DNA from: Geosiphon pyriformis
Lineage: Eukaryota; Glomeromycota; Glomeromycetes; Archaeosporales; Geosiphonaceae
Length of the DNA: 64,000 nt
Assembly: GCA_016748015.1 (NCBI GenBank)
Contig: JAAOMT010000608.1
Location: 186,001 to 250,000 of the forward strand
Direction of reading: 5' to 3'
Positions within the stretch are counted from its first letter, which is position 1. Each line of letters begins with the position of its first letter. The translations under genes were made by a program, and so were the position numbers. Under the pieces are notes generated by a model. That model saw only the letters and a list, made by a program, of their open reading frames with translations. It had not been told where the DNA came from and did not search any database. This document shows, in pieces, positions 35,171 through 47,343 of the stretch.

Positions 35171-37916
35171 TCAGGATATCCTTTGGATATTCGATGACGT
35201 TCTTTGAGCCTCTTCAATAAGGAATGGATCATTCGACGATAGCCTGATACTCCCATCTCGAAGATAACGTTTGGTATTTTCTTCAATATGTGGAAGAATG
35301 TAATTATAATTGGCCATGATACCAAAGGATTGTTGGAATCCTTTATCTTTTTCCGCAACAAATTAACGCAATTATTAAGGCATATATACAAGATTAAATG
35401 AGCAAAAAGGATGGAAGCTTAGGTTTTTATACATACCGGACATATCTCCGAGCCAATTAAGCTGGTGCACACAAGCACCGTTGCGTATGTGGAAGTTTGC
35501 TGAATTTTTAATAACACAAAATGAACAAGCAGAATTCAAAAGTATCGAATTAACAAGAACAAATAAGTACATACCAACCGGATCAAGAGCCAGTGCATTA
35601 CGTTTCTCACTTAGAATGTATCTTTGTATTCACAAGCAGATCAGTTAAAGGAATTCAATGTAAAATAAAGGAGATTTCCAGCAAATACATACCTAGCGCA
35701 TAATCTTAATAAAATTGGTTTTAAAATCTCAATAGTATTTTTGTCTTGACCCCAATCATTTGTCGACAGGAAATTTTTGATATTGTTTGCAAGATCAATG
35801 TTTGCTGAAAAACAAGGGGACTCGGATAAAAGTATTTTTAGATTTGTCTTTTCACCAAGCAAGAATATGTTTGACCCTTCTATATTTAAAGTCTCCTCTA
35901 GCCACCGCCGGAAGCCTGGTATTGGACTTATGGTCGAGAAAGTATGTATATTGGGAAACTCTGTTTGCAATTCAATAACTACCCGTTTGATTAAAAAATT
36001 CCCTAATTGAATTCCGGTAAGGCCTGGTTGACTGGTAATTGAATAGAAAATGGCGCATTGAACTTCTTCAGCAGAGTAGAGAATATGATGGTTCAGAATA
36101 GACTAGCAAAAAATCAAACTCCAAATTAATGAAAGGGCCAAATAAAAGCTTTAGTAAAATATTTGAAATCCATATCATACCTGAACATTTTCCACAAGGT
36201 TTTTGGTCAGTGCTACCTGTAGAAAAACAAGAGGCTCGTTTGGTATGGGCCGATAATAATAGGCAAATATACGCCGACCTAGATTTAAGATTATGTTAGA
36301 ATATTAGTTTTAGTCGTACTATATGCAATTTGAAAATGTTCATGAATGAAATACTCGACCAGGTCCAACTCGTCTATGTTACCAATAATAGAAAGGGAGT
36401 TTTAAACCATGATTTTCCGCAAATATCATTACAAAACTCTAGACTTAACCTTTTTAGATCTTTCCAATCTTTTATCGGGTGAACGCGTTCATAATTTTTT
36501 ATCTGAACATCAGAGATATAAATACGTGCGTCATTGATTATAAAATTGTGAAGGTAAATAATCTCTAATTGATCTTATTAATGAATCTGGCTCTTTAGAT
36601 ACCTTTTCTAAAAGGACTGCAGGGGAATTCCATGTTACTCTTTCAAGTTCAAGAAACCCAACAAGCAATCCTTTTAGCTTTCTGCGTAATGTTTCATTCA
36701 CCTCTGATAGATAAATATCGTCTTTTTCTTGCAAAAAATTCTAGGAGAAAAAAGAATTAAATGAGAATAAATGAAGGAATAAATAAATATCTAAGAATAC
36801 ATACTAAAACGTCAGAACGTATATTCATCAAAAACTTAGTTCCTTCTGGCAAAAGATTAACCCGATTAAAAAATGTATGGTACAATGGTACGAGAATATG
36901 TCGTAAGATTTGAGCAGCTCGAAGATTTGCCTGGACGGACTATTCATCAATGAATACTTTGAGAATAAAAGAATCGTTCATGGACTTTTTACGATGTTGG
37001 CCTAAAATCCGTATTAAATTGGGTGCAGAATAAATAGATATTACAGAATTTCACTATGAATACCTTATCGTCATTCAGAGTACTGATGTATGTCTGTGCA
37101 GCTTTCAATGACTCCTCCTTGGACACTCCTATTTGAGAATTGAATTTGGGTTTCAACAATCATAAATTAAGTTTCAGAATAACTATTAAATATCCCACAG
37201 TCATAAGCAAAATAATAGGTCTATTACCGAAATCCGAAACCAATACTTTTATGAATAATAATTTTCCCTCCTAAAATTCAGAATTTTCATTAAAAGCCCA
37301 ATTTCTAGAGCAAATGATCAAGCGATATATATGTACCTTGTCTAGATGTTCATACATCTCGCAGGTTTTTTTTGCCAAGATGCTGGGTAATAAATCTTCT
37401 TCGGTCCGTTTCCTTGCAATGGCTCCGGAAATCAGTTTGTGCATAAATTTTGGATCCTTCAAAGTAAAACGAGAAGTTGCACTTTCAAAGGAAAATAACC
37501 CTGTATGAAATGGCCGCGTAAACAATGTATTTTGAGCTAACCGGGGAGGAAATAAGCGAAAATACGATATAGAAAATACCTGGCTCATGAATATAAGAAT
37601 CGATGTCATTCCAAGAGTCTTCGATGAAGTTTGCTTCTAAGGATTTAGAAAGAGGTTTTCCGCTTAGATTTGTTTTTTCAACAGAATTTGAATCATTGGC
37701 CGAAAGATTTCTGTGGTAAGTAGTGCTGATAAAGCTTTTGTCGTTTTTTAATGACATAAGGGGAATTTGCTTGAAAAACTGATAAAATGGCACATTAGTG
37801 AGAATGAAAGATCAGTTGCCAGCAGTTAGAAGATAATGAGCAAATCATACTTGAGATGAATACCAAGGAGGTCTAAAGAAATATTTGGTAGAACGGATGA
37901 TTGGCGAGAAAGACAT
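35171..37916 (-). CDS. MLYCD: Malonyl-CoA decarboxylase, mitochondrial
   Basis: Thirteen exons (37916-37851, 37778-37580, 37500-37337, 37270-37228, 37128-37064, 36939-36805, 36740-36603, 36502-36445, 36278-36181, 36102-35693, 35621-35575, 35499-35437, 35340-35171) give about 551 aa. It converts malonyl-CoA to acetyl-CoA and CO2. Family landmarks, in order: FLMNIRSDVL, FLELERVTWNSPAVLLEK, ERVHPIKDWKDLKR, EPLVFLQVALT, AIFYSITSQPGLTGIQLG, LIKRVV, FSTISPIPGF, LRLCARYI, ALDPVANFHIRNGA and NWLGDMS. The His of the ANFH segment and the SPIPGF segment belong to the catalytic domain. The N-terminus is rich in Arg/Ser/Tyr with few acids, like a mitochondrial presequence; no peroxisomal SKL end is present (it ends QRIS). 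The exon 8 donor (GTCTAG) is weak, so that junction is the least certain. Confidence 0.92.
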
Positions 37917-39734
37917 AATAATATAACGCATGCGTGCAGGAAAACTAATACCACAGATCTATTCCTGATTTAACGATCAAAAAACCTGAATTACGTAACG
38001 CTAACGAAAGATGGCAAATATGGCTTGCAATGCATTAACAAAAGAAAACTATCGTGACAACTCTAGGGTTTTTGATAAAGCGATATGTCATAATTACAAA
38101 TAAAGCAATTTTGAAAGTTTTATCCTGTACAAAAAATAGTTTATTTTTATACTCATTATGAAAAATCAATTTTAATTATTTCCTAAATTTTCCAATATGT
38201 AATATGTTGATATTTATGGATTTTTTCGAAATATTTTTAATATTTGGGACATGTTGTAACATTTGACGTCATATAATGTGGCTTGGTGTGGCCTGAAAAA
38301 TTTTTTGTTGACCAAGCGCGTTATTATTCAAGAAAGTAAATATAGTATAAAACTGGTGATATTTATCAAAACTTTGAAACCGATCAAACCGCTGGCAGCA
38401 AACCGAATATACACTGTCAGATTTTCTTCAGTATGCTGACGCGACCAAAAACTTGATGCCAAAATGGAAGCAACAAAGTAGCTGAACATAATTCGTAAAT
38501 TTATCCAAGGTGAAAGGATTCTGGCAGAAGAAAAGTACACAAAACCTTGTTCAGTATAGCCAGATTAATAAGTGGTCTGGAAACTTATTTTAAAAAAATT
38601 TCATAATTGCAAAAGTTTCAGCGCTTTCTTGTAATTAAAAGTAAACTTGAGTTTTCAAAAGCCCAAATTATAAATAAATTTTCCAGAAATTCAAGTTACT
38701 AAAGACCAATAAATTTAAGGCTTCAAAAGATATAGAAAAAAAAATTAAAGCTCTATTGTTTCCAGTACTTGTACCTCTTTTTATGAAATATGAATAGCAA
38801 GAGTATCTGCACCTCTTTGTCAAAGATGAATAATTTTCATGCTTCTGTTTATTCAAAATTTGTCAGGTCATATTAAAATAAATATAAAATGCAGGATAAT
38901 TTCAACTGTCTTTATTGTTAAATTCGAAATTAACCAAAAAATGTTCAAAATAACTTATAATTGAGATGAAGTATTTAAAAACAAAAATATAAATTATTTT
39001 AGAAGAAAAATCAAAAAAAAATTACATAATCTGTAAAAACCTTGTTTTCTTTTACATAATCTTGACTATCCAGAATAGTTTTTTCAGTTAATTTTTAGCC
39101 CAAAGCCCACATAAATAGTAATCATCAAAGGACACATTGATGATTTAAGAGAAGTGATAAGTAGATATGTTTTCTATGCTCAAAGAGATAACATTACAAA
39201 GATTGATAATTTTTATTTTTTTATTTTTTTATTATCCTCTTGGATATTTTTTTTAGAGATTCCTGTTGGAGAATTGTTTGGACAAAACATTCCCTTAACA
39301 TTTTTACATGCAAGTAATGATCAAGTATAAAAAGTAAAGTTAGTACTAATTTATTAGTAAATCTACTGAAGAACAAGTCAAAAAAATTCAAGAAGTTCTT
39401 CAACCTCACCAAGATGACATTGTTAACGAAAAAAATAAAAAATAAATACTTTGGCGCAAAATTAAGAGATTTTTAGTTTGAAGCGAAAGATTATCTCATC
39501 TTTTAATATTAAAAACATGGGTAACTAAGGTTAAGATATGCATTAAATGTCATATTGATGACTTTAAATGAAAATTTTTTAACAATATTATTAAAATTAA
39601 CTTCCTTACTATAAATTTGGAAATTGACCCCAAATTAAATTATAGAATATAAGATTTTACCATGAAATCTTAGCATTCATAATTTCTGCCTTTATTTAGC
39701 AAAGGTTGAAAGTCCAAGAGAGCGTTTGAAGGAA
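37917..39734. other. Intergenic, nothing firmly recognised
   Basis: A 70-codon ORF at 38328-38540 (minus) has two hydrophobic stretches but no paralog or signature. A short plus-strand piece near 39360-39450 reads STEEQVKKIQEVLQPHQ in an otherwise broken frame and may be a gene remnant. Neither is called. Confidence 0.4.
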
Positions 39735-41228
39735 TTATGAAGGTATAGGGTAAAAGTTCCTGCAATTATTAAACCTAATACCTAGATAGGGTCCCCAGTG
39801 ATTTAAATGAGCATCCTCATGAGAGGTATCAGTTGAAAGACTGCATTCCTATATATTAAATAAAAAATTTAAATAAGAATTCCATAATTAAAACTAACAG
39901 AAAAGATCAAATACATACTGAACTTTCATCAGCATTTAATGATACATCTCCTGTAAAACTAGGACATTCGTAAAGCTTAAAAGTATCGGTCTCAGATTCA
40001 ATTGTACGACATTCACAGTTATTTTCGGTGATCCAATATTCTCTTTCATGATGACCAAATCGTTGACCTTTTATTTTCTTTGGGAGATGGACAAACGGAT
40101 CATTTTCATTGGTGATTCGATAAACTTCCAAAGCGCCATTAACCAATCTGGCAAAGGGGAAATTGCCTACTCGTGGTTGACCAAAAGTAATTGCTTTGAA
40201 TTTTATAGAGGATTTTCCCGACTTTTGTTTTAGCTCATTAAACAAAGTAGAGGTGGTAAGAATTTTCATTGCCAAAAGTATTGCGTATGCTTAAATTTTG
40301 AAATCAATAAGTTTTGAAATAAATAATATATATATATATTTTTATAGATGAGAATTTTAAATAAAGCTTTGAAATCAAAAAAATATAGCTTACCACCACC
40401 GACTCCATGCCCGGTAAAAATTACATTAATATCATTTTTCTTTATATTAATTATTTTTTCAGCAATCACATCTATAGTCTTTGTCCAAATAATTTGTTTA
40501 TTTATAACCGAATACCAAGATTGTTCAACCATAGCAAGATCATTGCCCCATTTTGTAAAGGCATAAGTTTTTTTAATGTCAGAAGTTCCTATAATTGATA
40601 TAATTTTAGAAAATATAAAAAAAATGGGATTATTAAAAAACATCAAAAAGAATACCTCGAAAAAATGCCACAACATCAAGGGATGCCTCATCTATAACAG
40701 CATCACCTGAAAGAAAATCGATTATTAAAATCATTTAGATAAAAAAATTGCCAAAAAAGTTTATTTCATATATATATTACCCCTAAATCCAGGGTGACGC
40801 TCGCCGTTTTCATCTTTGCCGATTTCGTTAAAATCAGTGCAATAAGGTGTGTTGGCGATATGAGCTATTCGCCTTAAAAAATCTAATTTTATTGGATCCT
40901 CGACGAGAATTTTAGGGGGTGAATTCTTAATAGGATCTCCCATGTCATTTATAGCAACTTTCACTAAATCTCTTTTATCTTGAAACTTTTCAAATGGCTC
41001 TGAACCAGTTTTAACAAATACTGGAAGTTTTCTAAATTTAAAAAATCTTTCATTCTTTAAGGGGAATTGACGCTTGATTGATTCGTTGCCATGAGGGCTC
41101 AAGAAAAAAGCCAAAAGGATTAAAATAAATGCTGAAACTCCCCACCATGACTTTCGGGAACTTTTAGCAAAAGAATAATATAGAAAATTTTTTTGAACTC
41201 TAGAGATTAATAGAGTTACAGTATACAT
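39735..41228 (-). CDS. Lipase class 3-like protein L5, Ser-to-Gly pseudo-lipase
   Basis: Five exons: 41228-40781, 40706-40656, 40588-40394, 40289-39919 and 39848-39735; 392 aa. Residues 28-44 (WWGVSAFILILLAFFL) form the membrane anchor; a basic linker follows. Motifs: IAHIANTPYC, VVAFFRG, elbow GHGVGG with Gly for Ser, FGQPRVGN, NDPFVHLP in the Asp segment, a CEC...YEC block, and HWGPYLG with the expected His. It has one intron more than L4 and L6, inside the FFRG motif. Its exon 1 is the closest match to the relic at 3330-3680, so this subtype was duplicated at least once more. Confidence 0.88.
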
Positions 41229-41799
41229 ATTACGGGATTTAAAAAAAAATTATATTGGATCAAAAAGTCATTTATAGTGTAAAAAAACTCTGCTTCGTTT
41301 CATAAAAAATGCTTGCAATCTACAAAATATACAAAGTTGATAAAATAGTGCTTCATTAATGTTTCCCCAAAGAAAACATTGTCAATCAAAGTATTAAGCG
41401 CTTAATAATAATTTCTTTCAATTGTTTGAACTCGGCGAATTCTTATTACCGAATGTATCAAAATTTTTCACAAAAGTTATTTTTCTTATTACGTATAAAG
41501 TATCAGCAAAAAATTTTCGAAAAATAATATATACTTCCTTAATGAGACTATCACAAATAATCCCATTAAAAACACTCGATTTATTTGAAATTCACTCTTC
41601 ATAATTAATGAAAGATAACATATATTTAGAATGGAGATTTTAGCCTGTTATTATTCTGTAGTCATTGGTTAAATCGTTTAAAATTCTATCTGCTGTAATA
41701 AATTAATGCTAAATTTAAACATTCTAACCTCCAATTTTCAAGATTTTACACAATTATTCTTGGATCACATAGTTTTTTTATTCAAAGTATATTAATTCC
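41229..41799. other. Intergenic, upstream of L5
   Basis: Holds the presumed promoter of L5; a chance ORF at 41422-41604 is not supported. Confidence 0.4.
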
Positions 41800-42745
41800 A
41801 GTACTATAGTATGGCCTCCTGCATCTATACAAGCTTTAAAATGCCAGGCATGCTGCGAGTATTAGAAAGAATAATCTCCTTTGGAAGGTTCGCTCACTCT
41901 TCTTCCATAAGTCTAACAAGAACCTCCTGAGGCACCCCCTTTTTTTTCATGTTATGCTTCAAAACACCCAAATTATTCTCGATCTGGTTGAAGTCTAGGC
42001 TACAACAAAATATGACATTGATTCTTGCTTGGAGGTCATCACGCACTTAATTAGAGGTGTGTTTTTAATCATTACCCTGCTGGAATATTCATTAACGCCC
42101 ATACTTTCTGGTCACATTGTCATTAATGTGGTCACTTGGTATCTCATGATAAATATGACTGCTCAAATTCATCGTGAACACACGAATATCAATCCTGTCT
42201 CGTTCACTGATCGTCACCCAAACGTAAAGCTTTAACATTTGTACTATAATGAGACCATACCAAACAGGTGTTTTTGGAACATTTGCCAGTTTTAATGGCA
42301 AATGTTTACGCACCCATTTTAATTGGAGCTTTCAATGAGGAAAGATACGCTTTGGAAAAATATCAATGTAGTCAAGCCTTTGAAAGTTCATCCCAGGTAG
42401 TTCGTTCGCTGACTTCGAAGCCCGGATGCGTTTCTTCGAGCTTTTGCTTTGATTTCAACTCCCATAACCAAATGACTTCTGTGGAAAATTTTGTCAATCT
42501 GGTGACGTTTGTGAGGGTAAGCTTGTATGGGCGGTCAGGACGAATATCCGGAATCTGGCCGTTTTTGCGAAGGAACGTTGCGTTGCGATGATCGTCGCAC
42601 CAAGAGTATTAAAAGACTTCACGGTTCGAAAAAGTGGGTGGCGGGAGGAATGAATGTTGAACAAAATAACATTTATAGATCGGCCATTTTTGGAAGTTGG
42701 TTGGTAGCACGACAAAATTTTACTAATGGTGTTGCAGCCATTTGA
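41800..42745 (-). pseudogene. Degenerate Tc1/mariner-type transposase
   Basis: Minus-strand fragments match the usual order of a Tc1-like DDE transposase. Near 42250 is a VWYGLI piece (from the VMVWG strand). Then come an ERDRIDIRVFTMNL stretch and a SLDFNQIENNLGVLKHNM block that corresponds to the SPDLNPIENLWGxLK motif. Last come KKKGVPQEVLVRLMEEE and an end resembling the usual Tc1 C-terminus. Stops and frameshifts separate the pieces, and the catalytic Asp of SPDLNP-type motifs cannot be used from this copy. I found no clear terminal inverted repeats. It is a dead DNA transposon lying between L5 and L6. Confidence 0.78.
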
Positions 42746-43127
42746 ACTGGCATAGAAAAATAATAATAGAAATATATACTGACTAATTCAATTGTAATAG
42801 ATTCATCAAAAATTTTTTACATGCCAAGTGTAAACGAATATTTTTTGATTGCATTGATTGCAAGATATCAAAAAAGGATCTCATTTGTATTGAAAAAGTT
42901 CTAATCTGAAGATATATGTATTCTTATCTTAAAGTAGGTTTTTGATGGTTTTTACTATTGGGTCTATAATTGAGTTCAAATTTTTATACTCAAATAATAT
43001 TCTGAGAAAAATCATTAATAAATCTTTGGAAATTGATTCTATACTTATAATTATGAACATTGAAAATTTGTGATATAGAATGAGATATCTGCAAAAATAA
43101 AATTTTGAATCTACCTCTGAGTACACA

Positions 43128-44717
43128 TCAAAGGCTATACAGTCTATCAACATAAGAGCGGCAATCACCCATTTTGACACCAAAATAAGGGCCAAAGTGA
43201 GCCACTTCACTTTCCGGGGTCTCTGTCTGCCCAATATTACATTCCTATAAAATTAATGATAAAAGAATAAAAATTTCAATACAGTCTAAAAAAGTATTAT
43301 TTCTAAAAATTTAAAAAATTTAGTACCAAATTTTCCCCTACTGTTTGCTCGTCATGACTAAAGCCATCACATATAAATACTACTAAGCCAGCAAAAAGAG
43401 AGTAATCATCTAAAATACAATCACATCGTGGATAAGATATCCAATGTTCTTGTTCATGATGTATCATGATTAAATTTTCTTGGCTTCTCAAATTCCATGG
43501 ATAATGTGGAACGTAATCATTTGAGTGCGTAATCCGAGAAACATCCAAAAAAAGATTTACGTAGTGGGCAAAATATTCGTTTCCAATTCTTGGCTGACCA
43601 AAAGTTACGGCGAAAACCTCAAATATTGAATCTTCTGAACCTATTGGTCTATATTTATTCATTAATTCATGCTCAAATGAGAGTCCTGCTAGAACCGCGT
43701 AAGCTGTGATATAAAGGGAAGAAAATTACAGAATTCATAATTAATATTGTATAAAAAATTCTAATAGTCAAAACAATCTCAACATTTTACCTCCTCCTAT
43801 TCCATGACCCGTGAAAAAAATAGAAACTCTTTCATTTTGAAAACCCTTCGAATCAATCAAAAATTGGATTTTTTGAAATAATGCATGTTTCATTGCTTCT
43901 ACTTCTTCAAACCAAATCTTTTCCACCATAATTTGGCTCTCATATGATGGAATTCTAATCTCATAAGGTATTAATTGAGGCTTTCTGTCTTTCCATTGTT
44001 GGTTTGTGAGAGTTTTACCACCGAAATATGCTACAATTGCATCTGTCGATGGATCAATAAAGACATCCGCTAAAAATGAGAAAAATATCTCTGAATTCTT
44101 ATATTCGTTGAAAAATTGACAATTAAACATATATTCAAACTTTTACCAATTACTTTTCCACCAGAAACAAATCTTCCAACGGCGTTATTAGATGAACAAT
44201 AAGCTTTGTTAGCCCATCCAGAAGTCCTGACTAACATTTTCAGATATTCATTACTAATTGGTAGTAAAGATCTTTTCAGGAATTCATTTCGTTTTCTCAC
44301 TTTTGAAACTTTTTTAAACTGTATTTTTCGGCGGCCTATCTCACCAATAAAGAACTCAAAAATTTTTGTTCGATTCCTATGATCGTTTTTATTTTTCCTT
44401 TTTGGTGTGATAAATGAACGCATTTTCGATTCCAATATCGTATAAGAGAAATTATTTCGTGATGATTTATTCAAAAAGGATACATTCTTGGGAAATTGAG
44501 ATTCTTTGATAATTGAAGACTTAATTCTTGTCCCTTGAACCTCATTCATTTCCCGTATTTGACTTAAAGCAAAAGACAACCAAAAAACCAAATACAATAA
44601 CAAATTCGAAAGGTGAGTTATTTTGCAATTGGATAGTCGTTTATTTATGACTTTAGAGGTATTAGGCATTCTAAACAATAAAGAATCTTTGTTTAAAGAT
44701 GACCTTAAAGCAATCAT
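43128..44717 (-). CDS. Lipase class 3-like protein L6, Ser-to-Gly pseudo-lipase
   Basis: Four exons: 44717-44147, 44069-43791, 43703-43327 and 43244-43128; 447 aa, the longest of the anchored type. A hydrophobic segment at about residues 36-54 (HLSNLLLYLVFWLSFAL) is followed by a very basic linker of roughly 110 residues. Motifs: ANKAYCS, IVAYFGGK, elbow GHGIGG with Gly for Ser, FGQPRIGN, NDYVPHYP, CDC...FIC, and HFGPYFG with the expected His. It starts the dense part of the cluster. L7, also on the minus strand, lies about 360 bp upstream of its start. The first ATG was chosen; later in-frame ATGs exist before the anchor. Confidence 0.87.
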
Positions 44718-45081
44718 TCTACATAGAATTTGCCGATAGGGATTCAGAAAATTAATGTCATATAATTTAAAAGGTTGTCATTTTTTCAAGTAGTACATAT
44801 TTATTTTTCGAATCAAAACAAAATAAAAAGAGTAGTAAAGGTTTTGTTGTAAACTTTTCATTGGCCATAAAAGTGAGACAAGTTTTTTGCTTCAAACACA
44901 ATCTCGGTAGAAAATTGTTTGTTTAGATCCTAATATTGGATATACATTTACTTAGATACTACTGGCCAATGAAAATTTGCTATAAAATTAATCCTCAAAA
45001 CACAATTATATAAATATATAACCACCCAAAGGATGATTTTACGAGAATCCCCCTTAAAACGATCTATATTTTTGATGTAAA

Positions 45082-46533
45082 CTAAAAGTGATCGCCACCT
45101 GATCTATCAGGACAAACCATTTTCACATCGAAATACGGGCCACGATGGTCACCAATAAGGAAACCATTTGCACTATTGCTACATTTCTGGTTTTTTTTTT
45201 AAAAAAAAGCATATTCAGTTCAGCAAAAATTTCAAATTGATTCAAACTCTGTTATTCATCGTAATTCTGAAATACTGACTTTATTCTCCCTAACTCCTTG
45301 ACTTCCGTTTTCGCTGCAAACTCTTGCCTTGTTATTTAGATCAATCCAATATTCAGGGTTAGCATGAACATAATTTTCATTTGTATGTGGCATGGTGATC
45401 GGGAAATGAGGAACAGGATCAGAAGCATGGGTAATGCGGAAATTATTTGAGCTATATGCAGCGTTAGCATAGTTTTGATTACCAACACGTGGTTCTCCAA
45501 AAGTGATTACTTGCGTTTTCAGATTGGGGAAGGTTTGTTTTAAAATTAACGAGCAAAATTCTGCGTAAACTGCAGCAAATAGATAAATTTTCATTTCGTT
45601 ACTCGAATAAATATCATTTTAAATCCAATATGCAAAACTTACCGCCACCTAAGCTAAAACCAGTTAAATATATCTGTGTTGCTTGTTGTTGAACAATAAA
45701 TTGCACAAAATCCTTGCTTTTTTGACCCCACCATGCCCAGAACGCGTCGAAAAATGCCTTAACTACCAAACTTTTATTTATTTTTGGAAACGGTACTGTG
45801 TCGTCGCCAATTCCATAAGGATTCGTCATCATCTGTCCAACATTGCCTGCAAAAACTATTTTGACACCATTATTTACCTTCGACCAAATGGCTTATTATA
45901 GCAAAAAATTAAATAAAAAATTAGGTCCTCGATTAATATCAAGAATACAAGGTCAAAAAAAAATTTATAATCCTCTTGTATTTTACCATAAATTTGTGTG
46001 TTACTAGGCCTGTTGCACCAAGTATCCTTGGAATCTTTGGCATAACTGGCTAAAATTGATATTTGATTAGGCATCACGGTCTCAAGTAATGGCAATTCCG
46101 ATGTAGATTGAGAAGGTAACGAGGCAATCACAGAATCTGAAAGATTGGGATCGGGAAAATCAGTGAGGCTAGCTGTTAAATCTGTTGTTGAAGCCTGGTT
46201 GATTGATAGAGGGTTGAGTCCAGAATTGAGACCGTCATCTTGGACAAAGGCCAAACTCGAATCAGTTGACAAAATATTGGGATTATCTTCCAACCCCAGA
46301 TTTAATTTGTCATCAAAGTTTTCCCCCATATCCTGAGAATTTTGGGTAGAGCCTATAGTGAAGGAAGACGGTGATAAAAAATCGTTATCCCCTGGAACAA
46401 AATTATTGATATTTGAAGGACCAAAGGGATCCATGTTATTGTTTATTGGCGATGCATTAATGATAGAGTATGAATCAAAAAAACTCGACACAAATACAAA
46501 GTAAAAATAAAAGAAAATGATATAGTTTAACAT
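45082..46533 (-). CDS. Secreted lipase class 3 protein L7, nucleophile Ser present
   Basis: Four exons: 46533-45987, 45891-45643, 45569-45280 and 45186-45082; 396 aa. Residues 1-27 form a signal peptide with an aromatic core. A stretch of about 130 residues rich in Asn, Asp, Ser, Leu and Pro, poor in Lys and Cys, follows and looks disordered. The lipase domain then shows VKIVFAGN, elbow GFSLGG (Ser present), FGEPRVGN, SDPVPHFP with Asp, and HRGPYFD with His. The full Ser-Asp-His set is therefore present, and a secreted lipid or ester hydrolase is plausible. The third intron has a GTCAGT donor. The usual GECN start of the last exon is KCSN here. Confidence 0.87.
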
Positions 46534-46706
46534 TGAAAAAAGTAAGTTTATGAAATAGCCGTTTATAGCAAAGAGTTGAAGAGAAAGTATTAGAATATTT
46601 AGGAAAATAAGATTTCTGTTTACAGTTTGCCTCTATTTTGAATCTTTGACTTGCCTTTTTATCTTCCTGTTTGACCTTTTAAAAACTGATAACAGCTAAT
46701 ATGGTG

Positions 46707-46761
<55 letters not shown>

Positions 46762-47343
46762 AGATTCCGGGAAAATGAAAATTTTTTGTATAACAAATGA
46801 GGAAAAGTTACCAACCTAAAGATTATCAAGCAGGGTGCAAAGAAAAATCAAAGGTTATTTGATAAATTCTGAAATTTACAATAAATAAATTTTTTTAGAA
46901 ATTCCATGTTGTTATCTTAATAAAATTTTAGTACTGTAGTTATCTATTTTTATTTTTTGTGGTCTATGATAAGCAATTAAAATTTTTGATTTTCCGTAAT
47001 TAAGGGTGGTCATTGATAAGATTCTTTTCAAATCTCAACGTCACAATTAGGCTTGAAATAGATTTTTCGGTATTGCATGACAGTTTTGGTTTGATAAATG
47101 AAGCAGGCCTTTTAGGTTACATTCTTAAATTAATGTATAATTGATATTCAAAATTTTTCAATCTATAAATATTTAATTTATTGGAAATGATCAATTAAAA
47201 AATTTTGAATTTAAATTTAATTCTGAAATCACGAAAAGAAAAAAAATTGGACCATAAAAACATTTTGACTGTTTAAAGAAAATACTATTCTTGACAATTT
47301 TTAAACTTAAAAAATAAGTAATTAATGTTGCAGAAAATTATCT
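46534..47343. other. Intergenic between L8 and L7
   Basis: Upstream side of L7 and 3' side of L8; no gene seen apart from the trinucleotide hairpin repeat. Confidence 0.5.
46707..46761. repeat. (AAT)n(ATT)n perfect inverted trinucleotide repeat
   Basis: About 34 bp of AAT repeats is followed directly by about 21 bp of ATT repeats, so the two halves are complementary and can fold into a hairpin or cruciform. It lies about 175 bp upstream of the start of L7. Confidence 0.9.

Noticed and set aside
35167-35391. Minus-strand ORF of 74 codons at the end of the decarboxylase gene
   Set aside because: The correct last-exon frame reads GIMANYNYILP and stops at 35171; this ORF is a shadow in another frame.
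36531-36602. Extension of decarboxylase exon 7 (VSKEPDSLIRSI stretch)
   Set aside because: Family alignment runs from LLEK directly to an ERVHPIKDW block in the next exon, so this stretch is intron after a GTATCT donor.
38328-38540. Hydrophobic 70-codon minus-strand ORF
   Set aside because: No family, paralog or neighbouring exon supports it; hydrophobic ORFs are common by chance in this composition.
42268-42745. Plus-strand ORFs over the transposase fossil
   Set aside because: They have no signature, and the opposite strand shows ordered Tc1/mariner motifs.
42929-43234. Minus-strand ORF of 101 codons
   Set aside because: It is another frame of the last exon of L6; the lipase frame gives ECN and HFGPYFG and ends at 43128.
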